64,000 bases of DNA from Myxococcota bacterium (GTDB taxonomy: Bacteria; Myxococcota_A; UBA796; CAJQPC01). This document shows positions 1-7,430 of the stretch, piece after piece. The stretch lies in contig JAKLKD010000004.1 of NCBI GenBank assembly GCA_023150845.1, forward strand, positions 1 to 64,000, written 5' to 3'. Position 1 is the stretch's first letter. The number at the start of each line of letters is the position of its first letter. Below the pieces are notes generated by a model, which ran no database searches, was not told where the DNA came from, and saw only the letters and a list, made by a program, of their open reading frames with translations. A program made the translations under genes and the position numbers.

Positions 1-57
1 TTCTCGCCCCTCGGCGGGCGCGGCTGAGCGGCCGCGCCGGTCACGGGCTCCGGCGGC

Positions 58-585
58 TCACTCCCCCGCGGCGGCCGCGGCGGCGGCGCGGGCCTCCTCC
101 TCCTCCTCCTCAGGGTCCCGCTGCCGGTGGCGCCAGCGGGCGTTCTTGTTGGAGCAGTTGCGGGAGCAGTACTTGGAGTTGGGCCGGGCGGGCTTGCCGC
201 AGTCCTTCCAGGCGCAGAGCTGCACGCCGTTGGCGTCGAGGATGATGGGCTCGTCGTCGAGGTCCACCTTCGCGGCGCGGGCGGCGCTGGGGGCCTCCCC
301 CGACGGCACGTCGAGCTCGGAGGAGTCGTCGTCCCGGGCGCGTAAGGGGCGCGTCGGCTTGGGCTTCTTGGCCTTCACCGGCTTGGGGGGCTGCTTGGGG
401 GCGACCGGCGCGCTGGCCACGATGGGGTCGACGACGTCGGGAGCGGGGCGGTCTTTCTCCGCGGGCCGCACGGACTTGCAGCCGTGGTACCAGCAGGCTT
501 GGGTGCCCGCCGGGTAACGCACGCAGGGCAGATGGTTGAGGCACACCCAGAGGTTGTGGTTGCGCCAGACGCTGTTGGACCTCAT
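58..585 (-). CDS. Hypothetical protein with two Cys-rich zinc-binding-like modules
   Basis: A 175-residue protein of unknown function. An ATG at 585 is preferred over the more upstream in-frame start at 606 because GGAGAG lies about five bases before it. The N-terminal module has Cys15, Cys21, Cys31 and Cys36 with several His. The C-terminal module (about 122-155) has the pattern CxxxxC-(10)-C-xxx-C followed by a basic run, resembling small treble-clef/zinc-ribbon fingers that read CS-x-x-C before an Arg/Lys tail. The two modules are joined by a Lys/Pro-rich and then acidic, probably disordered, linker, and the protein ends in Glu and Ala runs. Two metal knuckles plus basic tails suggest nucleic-acid or protein binding, but this is inference. 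It stands alone, with a lipoprotein gene upstream on the same strand. Confidence 0.7.
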   Translation of the reverse strand: MRSNSVWRNHNLWVCLNHLPCVRYPAGTQACWYHGCKSVRPAEKDRPAPDVVDPIVASAPVAPKQPPKPVKAKKPKPTRPLRARDDDSSELDVPSGEAPSAARAAKVDLDDEPIILDANGVQLCAWKDCGKPARPNSKYCSRNCSNKNARWRHRQRDPEEEEEEARAAAAAAAGE

Positions 586-723
586 CGCTTCTCTCCGTGA
601 ACCCACACCGTAGCCACCGCTGTGGGCAAGTCCAATTCCAGGCCAGGGGAACGGGCGAGCCGCACGCTTAACCCAGGATGTCGGGGCGCGCAGCGTGTTT
701 CGTGAGGCGGGTGAAAGGCCCCG

Positions 724-1113
724 TCACCGAACGTCAGGGACGCAGACCGCGGTCGTCGCCACCAAGGTGCAGACGAGCTGCTCTCCGCCGCGAACAGGGT
801 TGAACTGGGCGGGCACCCCGCCCTTGAAGTAGAGCGTGCAGTCCTCGACCGGCGCGCCGTTCAGCTCCGCCCGGCCCTCGGCGAGGGGGGCCCGCGCCCG
901 GTAGCCCGCCTGGGGGCAGACTAGCTCAATGCTGTGGTTGTGCCCGGCGTCTCCTTCGACGCGCACCCGGAGCATCCCCTGCGGGACCCCCTCGGGCACC
1001 CGCGTGGTGTCGGGGATCGACGCGGGCGCCACAGGCGCCACGGGCGGCGGCGCCGGAGGAGGGGCCGGGGCGCGGCTGGTACACGCCATGAGCGGCACAA
1101 GCAGAAAAAGCAT
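724..1113 (-). CDS. Small putative lipoprotein
   Basis: A 129-residue protein starting at the ATG at 1113 (GAGG about eight bases upstream). It begins with a short hydrophobic signal ending in a lipobox, L-M-A-C, so the mature N-terminus would be lipidated Cys10. A Pro/Ala-rich linker of about 20 residues follows. The rest (about 35-129) is a compact mainly beta region with several Cys (phrases VCP, DCTLYF, LVCTLVAT, VCV) that could form disulfides in the periplasm. No family recognised. It is divergent from the Ser/Thr kinase starting at 1191, with fewer than 80 bases between the starts, so the two may share a control region. Confidence 0.7.
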   Translation of the reverse strand: MLFLLVPLMACTSRAPAPPPAPPPVAPVAPASIPDTTRVPEGVPQGMLRVRVEGDAGHNHSIELVCPQAGYRARAPLAEGRAELNGAPVEDCTLYFKGGVPAQFNPVRGGEQLVCTLVATTAVCVPDVR

Positions 1114-1190
1114 ACGGCGAGCCTCAGGTGGAGGCGCTACTCTACCCCACGACACCCCATCGGCGCCCCAGGACGCGGAGAAGTGACGCC

Positions 1191-2633
1191 ATGGCCCAGC
1201 CGGGCGAACGAGTCGGCCAGTACGAGCTGTTGGAGCCCATCGGCGCGGGCGGCAGCGCGAGCGTCTGGCGCGCCCGGCACACGCTCTTGGGGAGCGAGCA
1301 CGCGGTGAAGCTCCTCCAGGCGCCGAGCGCCGAGGTCGCCAGCCGCCTGCTGCGGGAGGGGCGGGTGCAGGCGCGGCTGCGCCACCCGAACATCGTTCCC
1401 GTCACCGACCTCGTGCAGTCCGAGGAGCGTGTGGGCCTCGTGATGGAGTACATCGCCGGGGGCACGCTCTTGGAGCGCCTGCAGCGCGGCGGGGCCATGC
1501 CCCCAGACGAGGCGCTGCGGGTCTTCGCCGGGATGCTCGCCGGGCTCAAGGTCGCCCACCAGGCCGGGGTCTTACACCGCGACCTCAAGCCCGCGAACGT
1601 GCTCATGGACGAGGGGCGACCGCGCATCGCCGACTTCGGCCTCGCCCGGGTGACCGAGACCACCCCCGACCCCAAGCTCACCCGCGAGGGCTTCGCCATG
1701 GGCACCCCGGGGTACATGGCCCCGGAGCAGTGGGCCGACCCCACCCGCATCGACGAGCGCGCCGACCTCTTCGCCATGGGCGTGATGCTCTACGAGCTGC
1801 TCACCTGCCGCTCCCCCTTCACCGGGGCGACCGCGGCGGAGGTGCTGCAGAACACCGTCGTCGGCCGCTACGAGGACCTGCGCACGCTCAACCCCAGCCT
1901 CGACCTCAGGCTCGTGCAGGCCGTAGACGCCTGCCTGCGCCCCCACCGCGAGGAGCGTGTGGCGAGCGCCGAGGCCCTGGAGCGCCTCCTCGGCCTCCAC
2001 GAGTCCGGCGCGCCGAAGGGCCCGCCGACCCCGACCCCGACGCCGCAGCAGCCGACCCCATCCCCCACCCTCGCCCCGCCCGTCGAGGACCACAGCCCCC
2101 GCGCGGCCTCGACCTTGGGCCTCGCGGAGCTGCGGAGCGAGGCCGAGTCGCCACAAGACGACGCGGCGACGCCTGAGGAGCGTGAGCCCACGCCGAGCGA
2201 GGGCGGCCCCTGGGGCCTCATCGCGATGGTCGCCATCGGGATCTTCGGCCTGGGCCTCCTCGGCCTGTCGCGCCTGCGTGAGCCCGAGGCGCCGGAGGAG
2301 CCCCTGCCCGAGCCCGTGGTTGAGGCCCCGGCGGCCCCCGCGGCAGCCCCCGAGCCCGAGCCGCCCCCGACCGGCGAGGGCGCGCCCTGCTCCGCCGAGG
2401 CTGAAGAGCTAGGCTACTGGTACGCCGCCCGCAGCGTCGGCGGCCGCACCGGCCAGGTCGTCACCTTGCCCGCCGACGCCCGGGTGCGGAAGATGTGGCC
2501 CAAGACCCCCGACGCCCCGAAAGACATCGTCTGCACCTTGCCCGCCGGGACCTCGGTGCGCCTGCAGGCCCCCGTCGAGGACGTGCGCGGAAACCGCTGG
2601 ATCCCGCTGCGCGGCGCCGACCTCAAGCCCTGA
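1191..2633 (+). CDS. Membrane-anchored Ser/Thr protein kinase
   Basis: A 480-residue Hanks-type kinase. The ATG at 1191 is chosen because the kinase fold begins ten residues later (GQYELLEPIG) and GGAG lies upstream; an earlier in-frame ATG at 1128 would add an unlike basic tail. Visible landmarks are the Gly-rich loop 18-25, Lys40, HRDLKPAN at 129-136 and DFG at 148-150, so the catalytic residues are intact. A Pro/Thr-rich juxtamembrane linker, one transmembrane helix (about 343-363) and a second Pro/Glu-rich linker follow. The last 75 residues look like a small SH3b-type beta domain that would be extracytoplasmic. This is the usual layout of bacterial PknB-like receptors. The ligand and substrates cannot be told. 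Confidence 0.93.
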   Translation: MAQPGERVGQYELLEPIGAGGSASVWRARHTLLGSEHAVKLLQAPSAEVASRLLREGRVQARLRHPNIVPVTDLVQSEERVGLVMEYIAGGTLLERLQRGGAMPPDEALRVFAGMLAGLKVAHQAGVLHRDLKPANVLMDEGRPRIADFGLARVTETTPDPKLTREGFAMGTPGYMAPEQWADPTRIDERADLFAMGVMLYELLTCRSPFTGATAAEVLQNTVVGRYEDLRTLNPSLDLRLVQAVDACLRPHREERVASAEALERLLGLHESGAPKGPPTPTPTPQQPTPSPTLAPPVEDHSPRAASTLGLAELRSEAESPQDDAATPEEREPTPSEGGPWGLIAMVAIGIFGLGLLGLSRLREPEAPEEPLPEPVVEAPAAPAAAPEPEPPPTGEGAPCSAEAEELGYWYAARSVGGRTGQVVTLPADARVRKMWPKTPDAPKDIVCTLPAGTSVRLQAPVEDVRGNRWIPLRGADLKP

Positions 2634-2676
2634 CCTGTCGGCGCGCGCCCTCGCGGCCCGCACGCCCCGCGCCCAG

Positions 2677-2711
2677 AGACAAGAACCCCCCGGCTGTCAC
2701 CAGCCGAGGGG
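2677..2711 (-). terminator. Rho-independent terminator of the OmpA-family gene
   Basis: Read on the minus strand, an 11-bp stem (CCCCTCGGCTG with CAGCCGGGGGG, one G-U pair) closes a GTGA tetraloop of the stable GNRA class and is followed by TTCTTGTCTC. It lies 25 bases after the stop of the minus-strand gene ending at 2736, between two convergent genes. The T-tract is on the minus side only, so it mainly serves that gene. Confidence 0.75.
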
Positions 2712-2735
2712 TCCATCGTCAGGCGCCAGACGACC

Positions 2736-4514
2736 TCAGGGGGTCGCGGGCTTCTCCTGAATCACCGTGTCGCTGCCCGGGGCGCGCTCCTTGATGACGA
2801 ACTCGACGCGGCGGTTCTTGGCCTTGTTCGCGTCGCTGTTGTTCTCCACCACGGGCTTCTCTTCGCCGTAGCCGACGCCCTTGAGCGTGCCGGCCTTGAC
2901 GCCGCCGATGGTCTCGAGGTGCTTGACCACGGACTCCGCGCGGGCCTGGGAGAGCTTGATGTTGGCGGCGTTGGAGCCGTCGGAGTCAGTGTGGCCACCG
3001 ACCTCGATGAGGGTCAGGTCGGGGTTCTCGTTGATGACCTTCGCGATGTCCGCGAGCAGGGGGTACGAGACCTTCTTGATCGTGGCCTTGTTGTAGTCGA
3101 AGTAGATGACGTCGAGGATCTCGATCTTCTCCTTCGTCACGATCACGCGAGAGGGGCAGCCGTCGGAGCGGGCGGCCTCGGCGCGCACGTCGATGGCCTG
3201 ATCCGGGCACTTGTCGCGCTTGTCGGGCACGCGGTCGCTGTCGCGGTCGGGGCAGCCCTTGGTCTCCTTGGGACCGGGCTCATCCGGGCACTCGTCGTCC
3301 TGGTTGGCGAGGCCGTCGGAGTCGTTGTCCGGGCAGCCTTGGGTCTCCTTGGGACCGGGCTTGATCGGGCAGCGGTCGTCGGCGTCCAAGAGGCCGTCAC
3401 CGTCGTTGTCGGGATCGGGGCAGCCGTTGTCGTCCTCGAAGTTGTCCTTGTCCTCGGGCTCCATCGGGCAGGAGTCGGAGGTGTCCACGATGCCGTCGGC
3501 GTCGTTGTCGAGCTCGGGGCAGCCGTCGGCGTCCTCGAAGTTGTCCTTGTCCTCGGCCTCCATCGGGCAGGAGTCGATGTCGTCGGTCAGGCCGTCGAGG
3601 TCGGAGTCAGGCGGGCCGCCGGGCTGGCGGTAGTTCACGCCGAGCACGAGGCGGAAGTCGGGAGCGCCGACGCCCGCGATGAGGCCGGTGCCCAAGCCCA
3701 GGGTGGCGAGGATGCCCTCGTCACCGCCGTAGGTGCCGTAGACGTGGGCCTCCATCGGGTTCGCGTTCCAGGGGCCGAGGCCCTGGGCGGCGTCGATGAC
3801 CGAGGTGAGCTCAGCGCCGACCCGGATGTCCTCAGCGACGGTGTAGTTGGCGCCCGCGCCCCAGAAGAGGTTCGTGCCGACGGGCAGCTCCTCGATGGTG
3901 GCCTCGGTGCTCTCGACGTTGATCGTCTGCGCGCCGGAGAACTCCATGCCGAGGTTCGCGCGCCAGCCCAAGGCCCCCGTCTCACCGCCGACGGTGCCGA
4001 GCAAGCCCGCGCCGAAGCCGTTGGAGAGGTAGGAGTCCTTCGCGGCCTGGCCCGTGGGGATGTTGAAGTAGGGCTTCACGGCGACGCCCACGCCCTCATC
4101 CTCGTACTGGAGGAGGGGCACGAGGGCGCCGAGGCGGAGGTCGCCCAGGCGGAAGCCACCGACGCCCTCTTGGGGGCTGCCGACGACGTAGAAGGGGATC
4201 TCGAGGTCAGCGCGGAACCAGTTGTTCAGGTTGTAGCCGCCGTGGAGGCGGGTGCCGAACTGGTGCTGCACGACGGTGGTGTCGGACTCCGCGCCCTCGT
4301 AACGGATGACGAGGGGATCGTTCGCGTAGGAGAGCCCGAGACCCGCGTAGTAGGAGCCCGCGTCGTCGAGCTTGGGGTGCGCGAGCTGCAGGGTTCCTTG
4401 GCTGTCGAAGGTGTCGCCGGAGAAGTTGAAGGTGTCAGAGTCCTGGGCGAGGGCGACCGGGGACCAGACCGCAGCCCCCATCAGCAGGGCAGCGACTACA
4501 GCGGGGGATCTCAT
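2736..4514 (-). CDS. OmpA-family outer-membrane protein with thrombospondin type 3 repeats
   Basis: A 592-residue envelope protein. The ATG at 4514 has a good GGAGG seven bases before it. A signal peptide is cleaved near Ala23 (VALA-QD). Residues about 24-300 look like an outer-membrane beta-barrel, with alternating aromatic and Gly-rich strands. Residues about 303-445 hold five Asp-rich Cys-Pro repeats (phrases D-x-D-x-D-G, DxCP) typical of calcium-binding thrombospondin type 3 repeats. The end (about 470-580) is an OmpA-C peptidoglycan-binding domain, with FDYNKATI, the GGHTDSDGS loop and NRRVEF. It probably anchors the outer membrane to the cell wall through a rigid, calcium-stiffened stalk. 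Single gene with its own promoter and terminator. Confidence 0.93.
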   Translation of the reverse strand: MRSPAVVAALLMGAAVWSPVALAQDSDTFNFSGDTFDSQGTLQLAHPKLDDAGSYYAGLGLSYANDPLVIRYEGAESDTTVVQHQFGTRLHGGYNLNNWFRADLEIPFYVVGSPQEGVGGFRLGDLRLGALVPLLQYEDEGVGVAVKPYFNIPTGQAAKDSYLSNGFGAGLLGTVGGETGALGWRANLGMEFSGAQTINVESTEATIEELPVGTNLFWGAGANYTVAEDIRVGAELTSVIDAAQGLGPWNANPMEAHVYGTYGGDEGILATLGLGTGLIAGVGAPDFRLVLGVNYRQPGGPPDSDLDGLTDDIDSCPMEAEDKDNFEDADGCPELDNDADGIVDTSDSCPMEPEDKDNFEDDNGCPDPDNDGDGLLDADDRCPIKPGPKETQGCPDNDSDGLANQDDECPDEPGPKETKGCPDRDSDRVPDKRDKCPDQAIDVRAEAARSDGCPSRVIVTKEKIEILDVIYFDYNKATIKKVSYPLLADIAKVINENPDLTLIEVGGHTDSDGSNAANIKLSQARAESVVKHLETIGGVKAGTLKGVGYGEEKPVVENNSDANKAKNRRVEFVIKERAPGSDTVIQEKPATP

Positions 4515-4586
4515 CAGGGGGCCTCCGTGAACTTCTACATCTTGGAGTGGGGCGGCGCGAACAGGCTCGATCGCGAGTCAGGCGCA

Positions 4587-4614
4587 ATCTTATGCCATGA
4601 CGATGGCGGTGCAA
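4587..4614 (-). promoter_or_regulatory. Candidate sigma70 promoter of the OmpA-family gene
   Basis: On the minus strand TTGCAC (4614-4609), a 16-base spacer and TAAGAT (4592-4587) precede the gene by about 75 bases. The hexamers are reasonable in a locally less GC-rich stretch. Not tested. Confidence 0.45.
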
Positions 4615-4645
4615 ATGACAAATTGCTTACCAGGACACCCCAAGA

Positions 4646-4674
4646 TTGCAGGACCGGCCGTGTCGGGGCATAGA
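4646..4674 (+). promoter_or_regulatory. Candidate promoter of the ATP sulfurylase gene
   Basis: TTGCAG, a 17-base spacer and CATAGA precede the start at 4716 by about 40 bases. The -10 match is modest. It lies back to back with the OmpA-gene promoter. Confidence 0.35.
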
Positions 4675-4715
4675 GCGGCGCACCTGGACCCAACATTCAA
4701 AGATGGAGTGAGCCA

Positions 4716-5969
4716 ATGTCTCTCGTCCCCGTACATGGTGGCCTCGCAGATCTGATCGACCGTACGCTGCCTTGGAGCGCGCGTAAGTCCCTGATTGAGA
4801 AGAGCTCTTCTCTCCCGAGCGTCACGCTGAACGAGGGTGATCTCGCCACCCTGCACCGCATCGCCGACGGCACGCTCTCCCCGCTGGAGGGCTTCATGGA
4901 CGAGGCGGAGCACAACCAGGTGCTCGATCATCAGCACATCGTCCGCGGCGGCGCGCCGTACGCTTGGACGATCCCCCTCTCGCTTCCCGTGACGGACGAG
5001 GAGCGCGCGGCGCTGTCGATCGGCGGTGAGGCGATCCTCCGTGATCCCAGCGGCGCGATCGTCGGCGTGATCGAGGTGAGCTCGATCTTCGCCTGGAACA
5101 AGGCGCGCTTCGTGGAGAAGGTCTACGGCACGCCCCGCATGGACCACCCCGGCGCCGACATCGTCACCCGCGACGCCCGCACCACGCTCATCGGCGGCAA
5201 GATCCGCGCCCTGCCCCCCGCCGTGAACGCGGCCTTCGGCGAGTACGTCCTGCCGCCGCGCGTCACCCGGGCGATCATCGCCGCCCGCGGCTACGAGGCC
5301 GCCCTGGCCTTCCAGACCCGCAACCCCCTGCACCGCGCGCACGAGTACGCCCTCGTCTACGGGGTCGAGACCCTCACCCGCCAGGGCCTCTACGCCGGCG
5401 TGTTCCTGAACCCCCTCGTCGGCCAGCTCAAGGGCGACGACGTGGACGCCGCCACCCGGATGCGCACCTACCGCGCGCTCCAGGTGAGCCGCTCCTTGGG
5501 TGAGGGCGACAGCGACAAGGATCTCTGGGAGTCCAAGGGCTACGAGCTCAACGACGTGTTCCACCTCGTCGGCCTCGACATGCGCATGTTCTACGGCGGC
5601 CCCGCCGAGGCCGTGATGCACGCGATCTACCGCCAGAACCACGGCTTCTCGCACATCGTCATCGGCCGCAAACACGCGGATGCCCCCTACCACGACAAGA
5701 CCGCGATCTGGGGCGACTTCGACGCCCAGGAGATCTTCGGCAAGCTCCAGGGCGCCCTGGCCACCAAGCCGGTGAACGTCGGCTTCGCGGCCTACTACGA
5801 GAGCATCGGCCGGGTGGACCTCACCGAGAACCACCCCAACGAGAAGCCCCTGAACATCGCCGGGACGAAGGTGCGTGAGGCCCTCGTGGGCGGCGAGCGC
5901 CCCGACCCGCGCATCATGCGCCCCAGCACCGCCGACATCCTCATCGACGCGTACCGCGCCCAGGGCTGA
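4716..5969 (+). CDS. sat: ATP sulfurylase (sulfate adenylyltransferase)
   Basis: A 417-residue single-domain enzyme that joins sulfate and ATP to adenylyl sulfate and diphosphate, the first step of sulfate activation in the cytoplasm (or the reverse in sulfur oxidation). GGAG lies a few bases before the ATG. The signature QTRNPLHRAHE is at about residues 198-208, the second His-rich motif (GRKHADAP) lies near 327, and the PUA-like N-terminal region with GFM is near 52-60. Length and arrangement match the homo-oligomeric Sat family rather than CysD/CysN. No APS reductase, APS kinase or sulfite reductase gene is adjacent, so the direction of use cannot be read from context. Confidence 0.96.
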   Translation: MSLVPVHGGLADLIDRTLPWSARKSLIEKSSSLPSVTLNEGDLATLHRIADGTLSPLEGFMDEAEHNQVLDHQHIVRGGAPYAWTIPLSLPVTDEERAALSIGGEAILRDPSGAIVGVIEVSSIFAWNKARFVEKVYGTPRMDHPGADIVTRDARTTLIGGKIRALPPAVNAAFGEYVLPPRVTRAIIAARGYEAALAFQTRNPLHRAHEYALVYGVETLTRQGLYAGVFLNPLVGQLKGDDVDAATRMRTYRALQVSRSLGEGDSDKDLWESKGYELNDVFHLVGLDMRMFYGGPAEAVMHAIYRQNHGFSHIVIGRKHADAPYHDKTAIWGDFDAQEIFGKLQGALATKPVNVGFAAYYESIGRVDLTENHPNEKPLNIAGTKVREALVGGERPDPRIMRPSTADILIDAYRAQG

Positions 5970-5990
5970 TCCAGGCGGGCTGGCCCCGGC

Positions 5991-6023
5991 GGCGTGAGCG
6001 GTGGACGATCCGCGGCTCACGCC
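5991..6023 (+). terminator. Hairpin after sat, possible terminator
   Basis: A perfect 9-bp inverted repeat, GGCGTGAGC and GCTCACGCC, with a 15-base loop starts 21 bases after the sat stop. No T-tract follows, so it could be a weak terminator or an RNA stabiliser. Confidence 0.35.
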
Positions 6024-6045
6024 CTAGCGCGGCGCCTCTGTCTAC

Positions 6046-6087
6046 TTGACGAGAGCCGAGTCATTGTTGATAATGACTTTCACTTTC
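6046..6087 (+). promoter_or_regulatory. Sigma70 promoter overlapped by a Fur-box-like site
   Basis: TTGACG (6046-6051), exactly 17 bases, then GATAAT (6069-6074) form a near-consensus promoter. The 19 bases at 6069-6087 match the classical Fur box (GATAATGATAATCATTATC) at 14 positions by my count, including the whole first GATAATGA. The site covers the -10 element, where an iron-loaded repressor would block transcription. It precedes the small gene at 6108 by about 20 bases. The low-GC spelling stands out from the surrounding sequence. Confidence 0.65.
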
Positions 6088-6107
6088 ATCAAGTCCTCGG
6101 AGGCGCC

Positions 6108-6332
6108 GTGCGAGTCCCGTCCCACGATCACTGTCACCCCATCCCCCTCGCGCAGGGCCCCGTCGGCCTGGTCGAGGCCTGCACCTGCGGCGCCGTGCGC
6201 CTGAGCGTCGGCCCGGTGACCCTACGTTTTGAGGCGACCTCGTTCTTGGCGCTCGTGGACCTCATGGAGCGCGCCCGAGAGCGCCTGCTCTGCGGCGGTG
6301 TGCGGCCGCTCACCCCTGGACAGGTGGCCTGA
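6108..6332 (+). CDS. Small His/Cys-containing protein behind a Fur-box-like promoter
   Basis: A 74-residue protein starting at GTG 6108, chosen because a strong GGAGG ends five bases upstream and the promoter at 6046-6074 lies just before it; the longer in-frame version from 5994 would begin upstream of that promoter. The N-terminus holds HDHCHPIP, then a CTCG pair at about 24-27, then a predicted helix with a further Cys. These are plausible metal ligands. Function unknown: the promoter suggests induction under iron limitation, so a role in iron handling or Fe-S repair is possible but unproven. It converges on the ATP-grasp gene ending at 6339. Confidence 0.65.
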   Translation: MRVPSHDHCHPIPLAQGPVGLVEACTCGAVRLSVGPVTLRFEATSFLALVDLMERARERLLCGGVRPLTPGQVA

Positions 6333-6338
6333 GCGGCC

Positions 6339-7214
6339 TCAGCCCGGCGAGCCCAGCAGGTCGAGGACGGCGTCGGTGATGGCGCCGCCGCAGGCCGTGT
6401 CGTAGGCGGTGTACATCGGCTGGGCGTTCATCTCCAAGAGCACCAAGGCGCCGCGGGCGTCACGTTTGAGGTCCGCGGCGCAGAGCTCCAGGCCCAGCGC
6501 CCCGGCGAGGGCGCGCAGCGGCGACAAGACCGCCTCTGGGGGGTCCTCCGCGCGGTCGAAGGGCGCATCCGGCGTGGCCCGGTGGTCGAGGGCGTCGGTG
6601 TGGAGCTCGAAGGTGAAGGCCCGGGCGCCCACGAGGGTCACCCGAAGCTCAGGGCCAAAGAGGCGCTCCTGCACGAAGGCGGGCGACGGCGCGGCGGCGT
6701 CCTCGTCGGCTTGTTCGGCCAGGGCGTCGGCGAGCGGCACGCAGAGCCCACCGCCGCGCAGGGGCTTGGCGACGAGGGCCTCATTCTCCCGCGCCCGGCA
6801 GGCCTGGAGGTCGTTGGTGACGACACCTTGGGGCACCCGCAGGCCGAGGCGCGCGGCGAGGCCCAAGGCGGCGAGCTTGTTCACCCGGCGCCCGAGGGCC
6901 TCCCGGTTGAGCACCCGCAGGCCGGGGTTCAGCGCGACGTAGCCCAGAAGCGTGTCGTACCAGTCCAGGGCCCGGGCGGCGACAGCGGCGCGCGGGTCGG
7001 CCAAGGCGGCGAAGACGTCGTGACGGACCCAGAGCGCCGTGGGGCGCAGCGCCTCACCGTCGAGGCTCAAGGCGCCGTCGGGCACGCTCAGGGTGAGCGT
7101 GGGCCAGGTCTCGGGGCCGACGAGCAGGCCCCGGGCGGGGATCCCCCGGGCCTCGGCGCGGCCTAGGGCCCGGGTGAGGTGGGGGTCGAGGGCCCCGCCC
7201 GCGAGCAGGATCAC
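6339..7214 (-). CDS. ATP-grasp ligase, putative graspetide (omega-ester/amide peptide) synthetase
   Basis: A 291-residue protein read from GTG at 7214, six bases after the stop of the precursor-like gene at 7221-7382. It matches the MvdC/MvdD-type ATP-grasp pattern: LWVRHDVF at 61-68; VNKLAALGLAARLGLRVPQG at 111-130, which is the family's K-L-xx-L-xx-A-x-x-x-G-L-x-x-P stretch; an ATP-binding Lys150 in VAKPLRGG; VQERLFGPELRVTLVG at 181-196; and the metal/ATP residues Asp249, Glu261 and Asn263 (DLK ... LLEMNAQP). Such enzymes phosphorylate Glu/Asp side chains of a precursor peptide and close them onto Thr/Ser (ester) or Lys (amide). The adjacent repeat peptide supports this over glutathione- or RimK-type ligases. 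Length is slightly below the usual 310-330. Confidence 0.8.
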   Translation of the reverse strand: MILLAGGALDPHLTRALGRAEARGIPARGLLVGPETWPTLTLSVPDGALSLDGEALRPTALWVRHDVFAALADPRAAVAARALDWYDTLLGYVALNPGLRVLNREALGRRVNKLAALGLAARLGLRVPQGVVTNDLQACRARENEALVAKPLRGGGLCVPLADALAEQADEDAAAPSPAFVQERLFGPELRVTLVGARAFTFELHTDALDHRATPDAPFDRAEDPPEAVLSPLRALAGALGLELCAADLKRDARGALVLLEMNAQPMYTAYDTACGGAITDAVLDLLGSPG

Positions 7215-7220
7215 CGGGCG

Positions 7221-7382
7221 CTACTTCTCGCCAAAGGCCTTCTTGCTGGCCTGCTTCTGGCGCTCGTCGCCGGGCTCCTCGGGGATCGCCATGGTCTTGT
7301 ACTCGTCATCGCCAGGCTCCTCGGGGATCGCCATGGTCTTGTACTCTTTGGGCGCCTGGGACTTCTTCGTGGTCTCGGCCAT
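7221..7382 (-). CDS. Putative graspetide precursor peptide with two KTMAIPEE core repeats
   Basis: A 53-residue peptide from the ATG at 7382 (GGAG six bases upstream; an in-frame start at 7421 lacks a good site). Residues 1-12 are a short polar leader. Residues 13-26 and 27-40 are two almost identical 14-residue units, EYKTMAIPEEPGDD and EYKTMAIPEEPGDE. A 13-residue basic follower ends it. Each unit carries Lys-Thr, four residues, Glu-Glu. Plesiocin, a known graspetide from a myxobacterium, repeats TTxxxxEE; here the first Thr is Lys, so one amide and one ester per unit are predicted. The ligase gene follows six bases later. No exporter or protease gene is adjacent. The assignment rests on motif and context, not on a known homologue. 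Confidence 0.75.
   Translation of the reverse strand: MAETTKKSQAPKEYKTMAIPEEPGDDEYKTMAIPEEPGDERQKQASKKAFGEK
7263..7346 (-). repeat. Tandem 42-bp repeat encoding the two core units
   Basis: Two 42-bp copies (7305-7346 and 7263-7304) differ at only a few bases, mostly silent and near the right-hand end. They encode the two 14-residue core units of the precursor peptide. The near identity suggests recent duplication and possible copy-number variation between strains. Confidence 0.9.
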
Positions 7383-7430
7383 GGGGGCTCCGGGGTGGGT
7401 GGACGTGGAGGAGGATAGCACTGGGGAGGC

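Noticed and set aside
2919..4673. A 584-codon open frame on the plus strand opposite the OmpA-TSP3 gene.
   Set aside because: Its translation is a Val/Gly/Ala/Leu-rich string without motifs, and the minus-strand gene has a signal peptide, TSP3 repeats and an OmpA domain. Long antisense frames are expected at this GC content.
4716..5969. ATP sulfurylase considered as part of a dissimilatory sulfur cluster.
   Set aside because: No aprAB, dsr, sox or assimilatory cys genes flank it within the window, so the pathway direction cannot be claimed.
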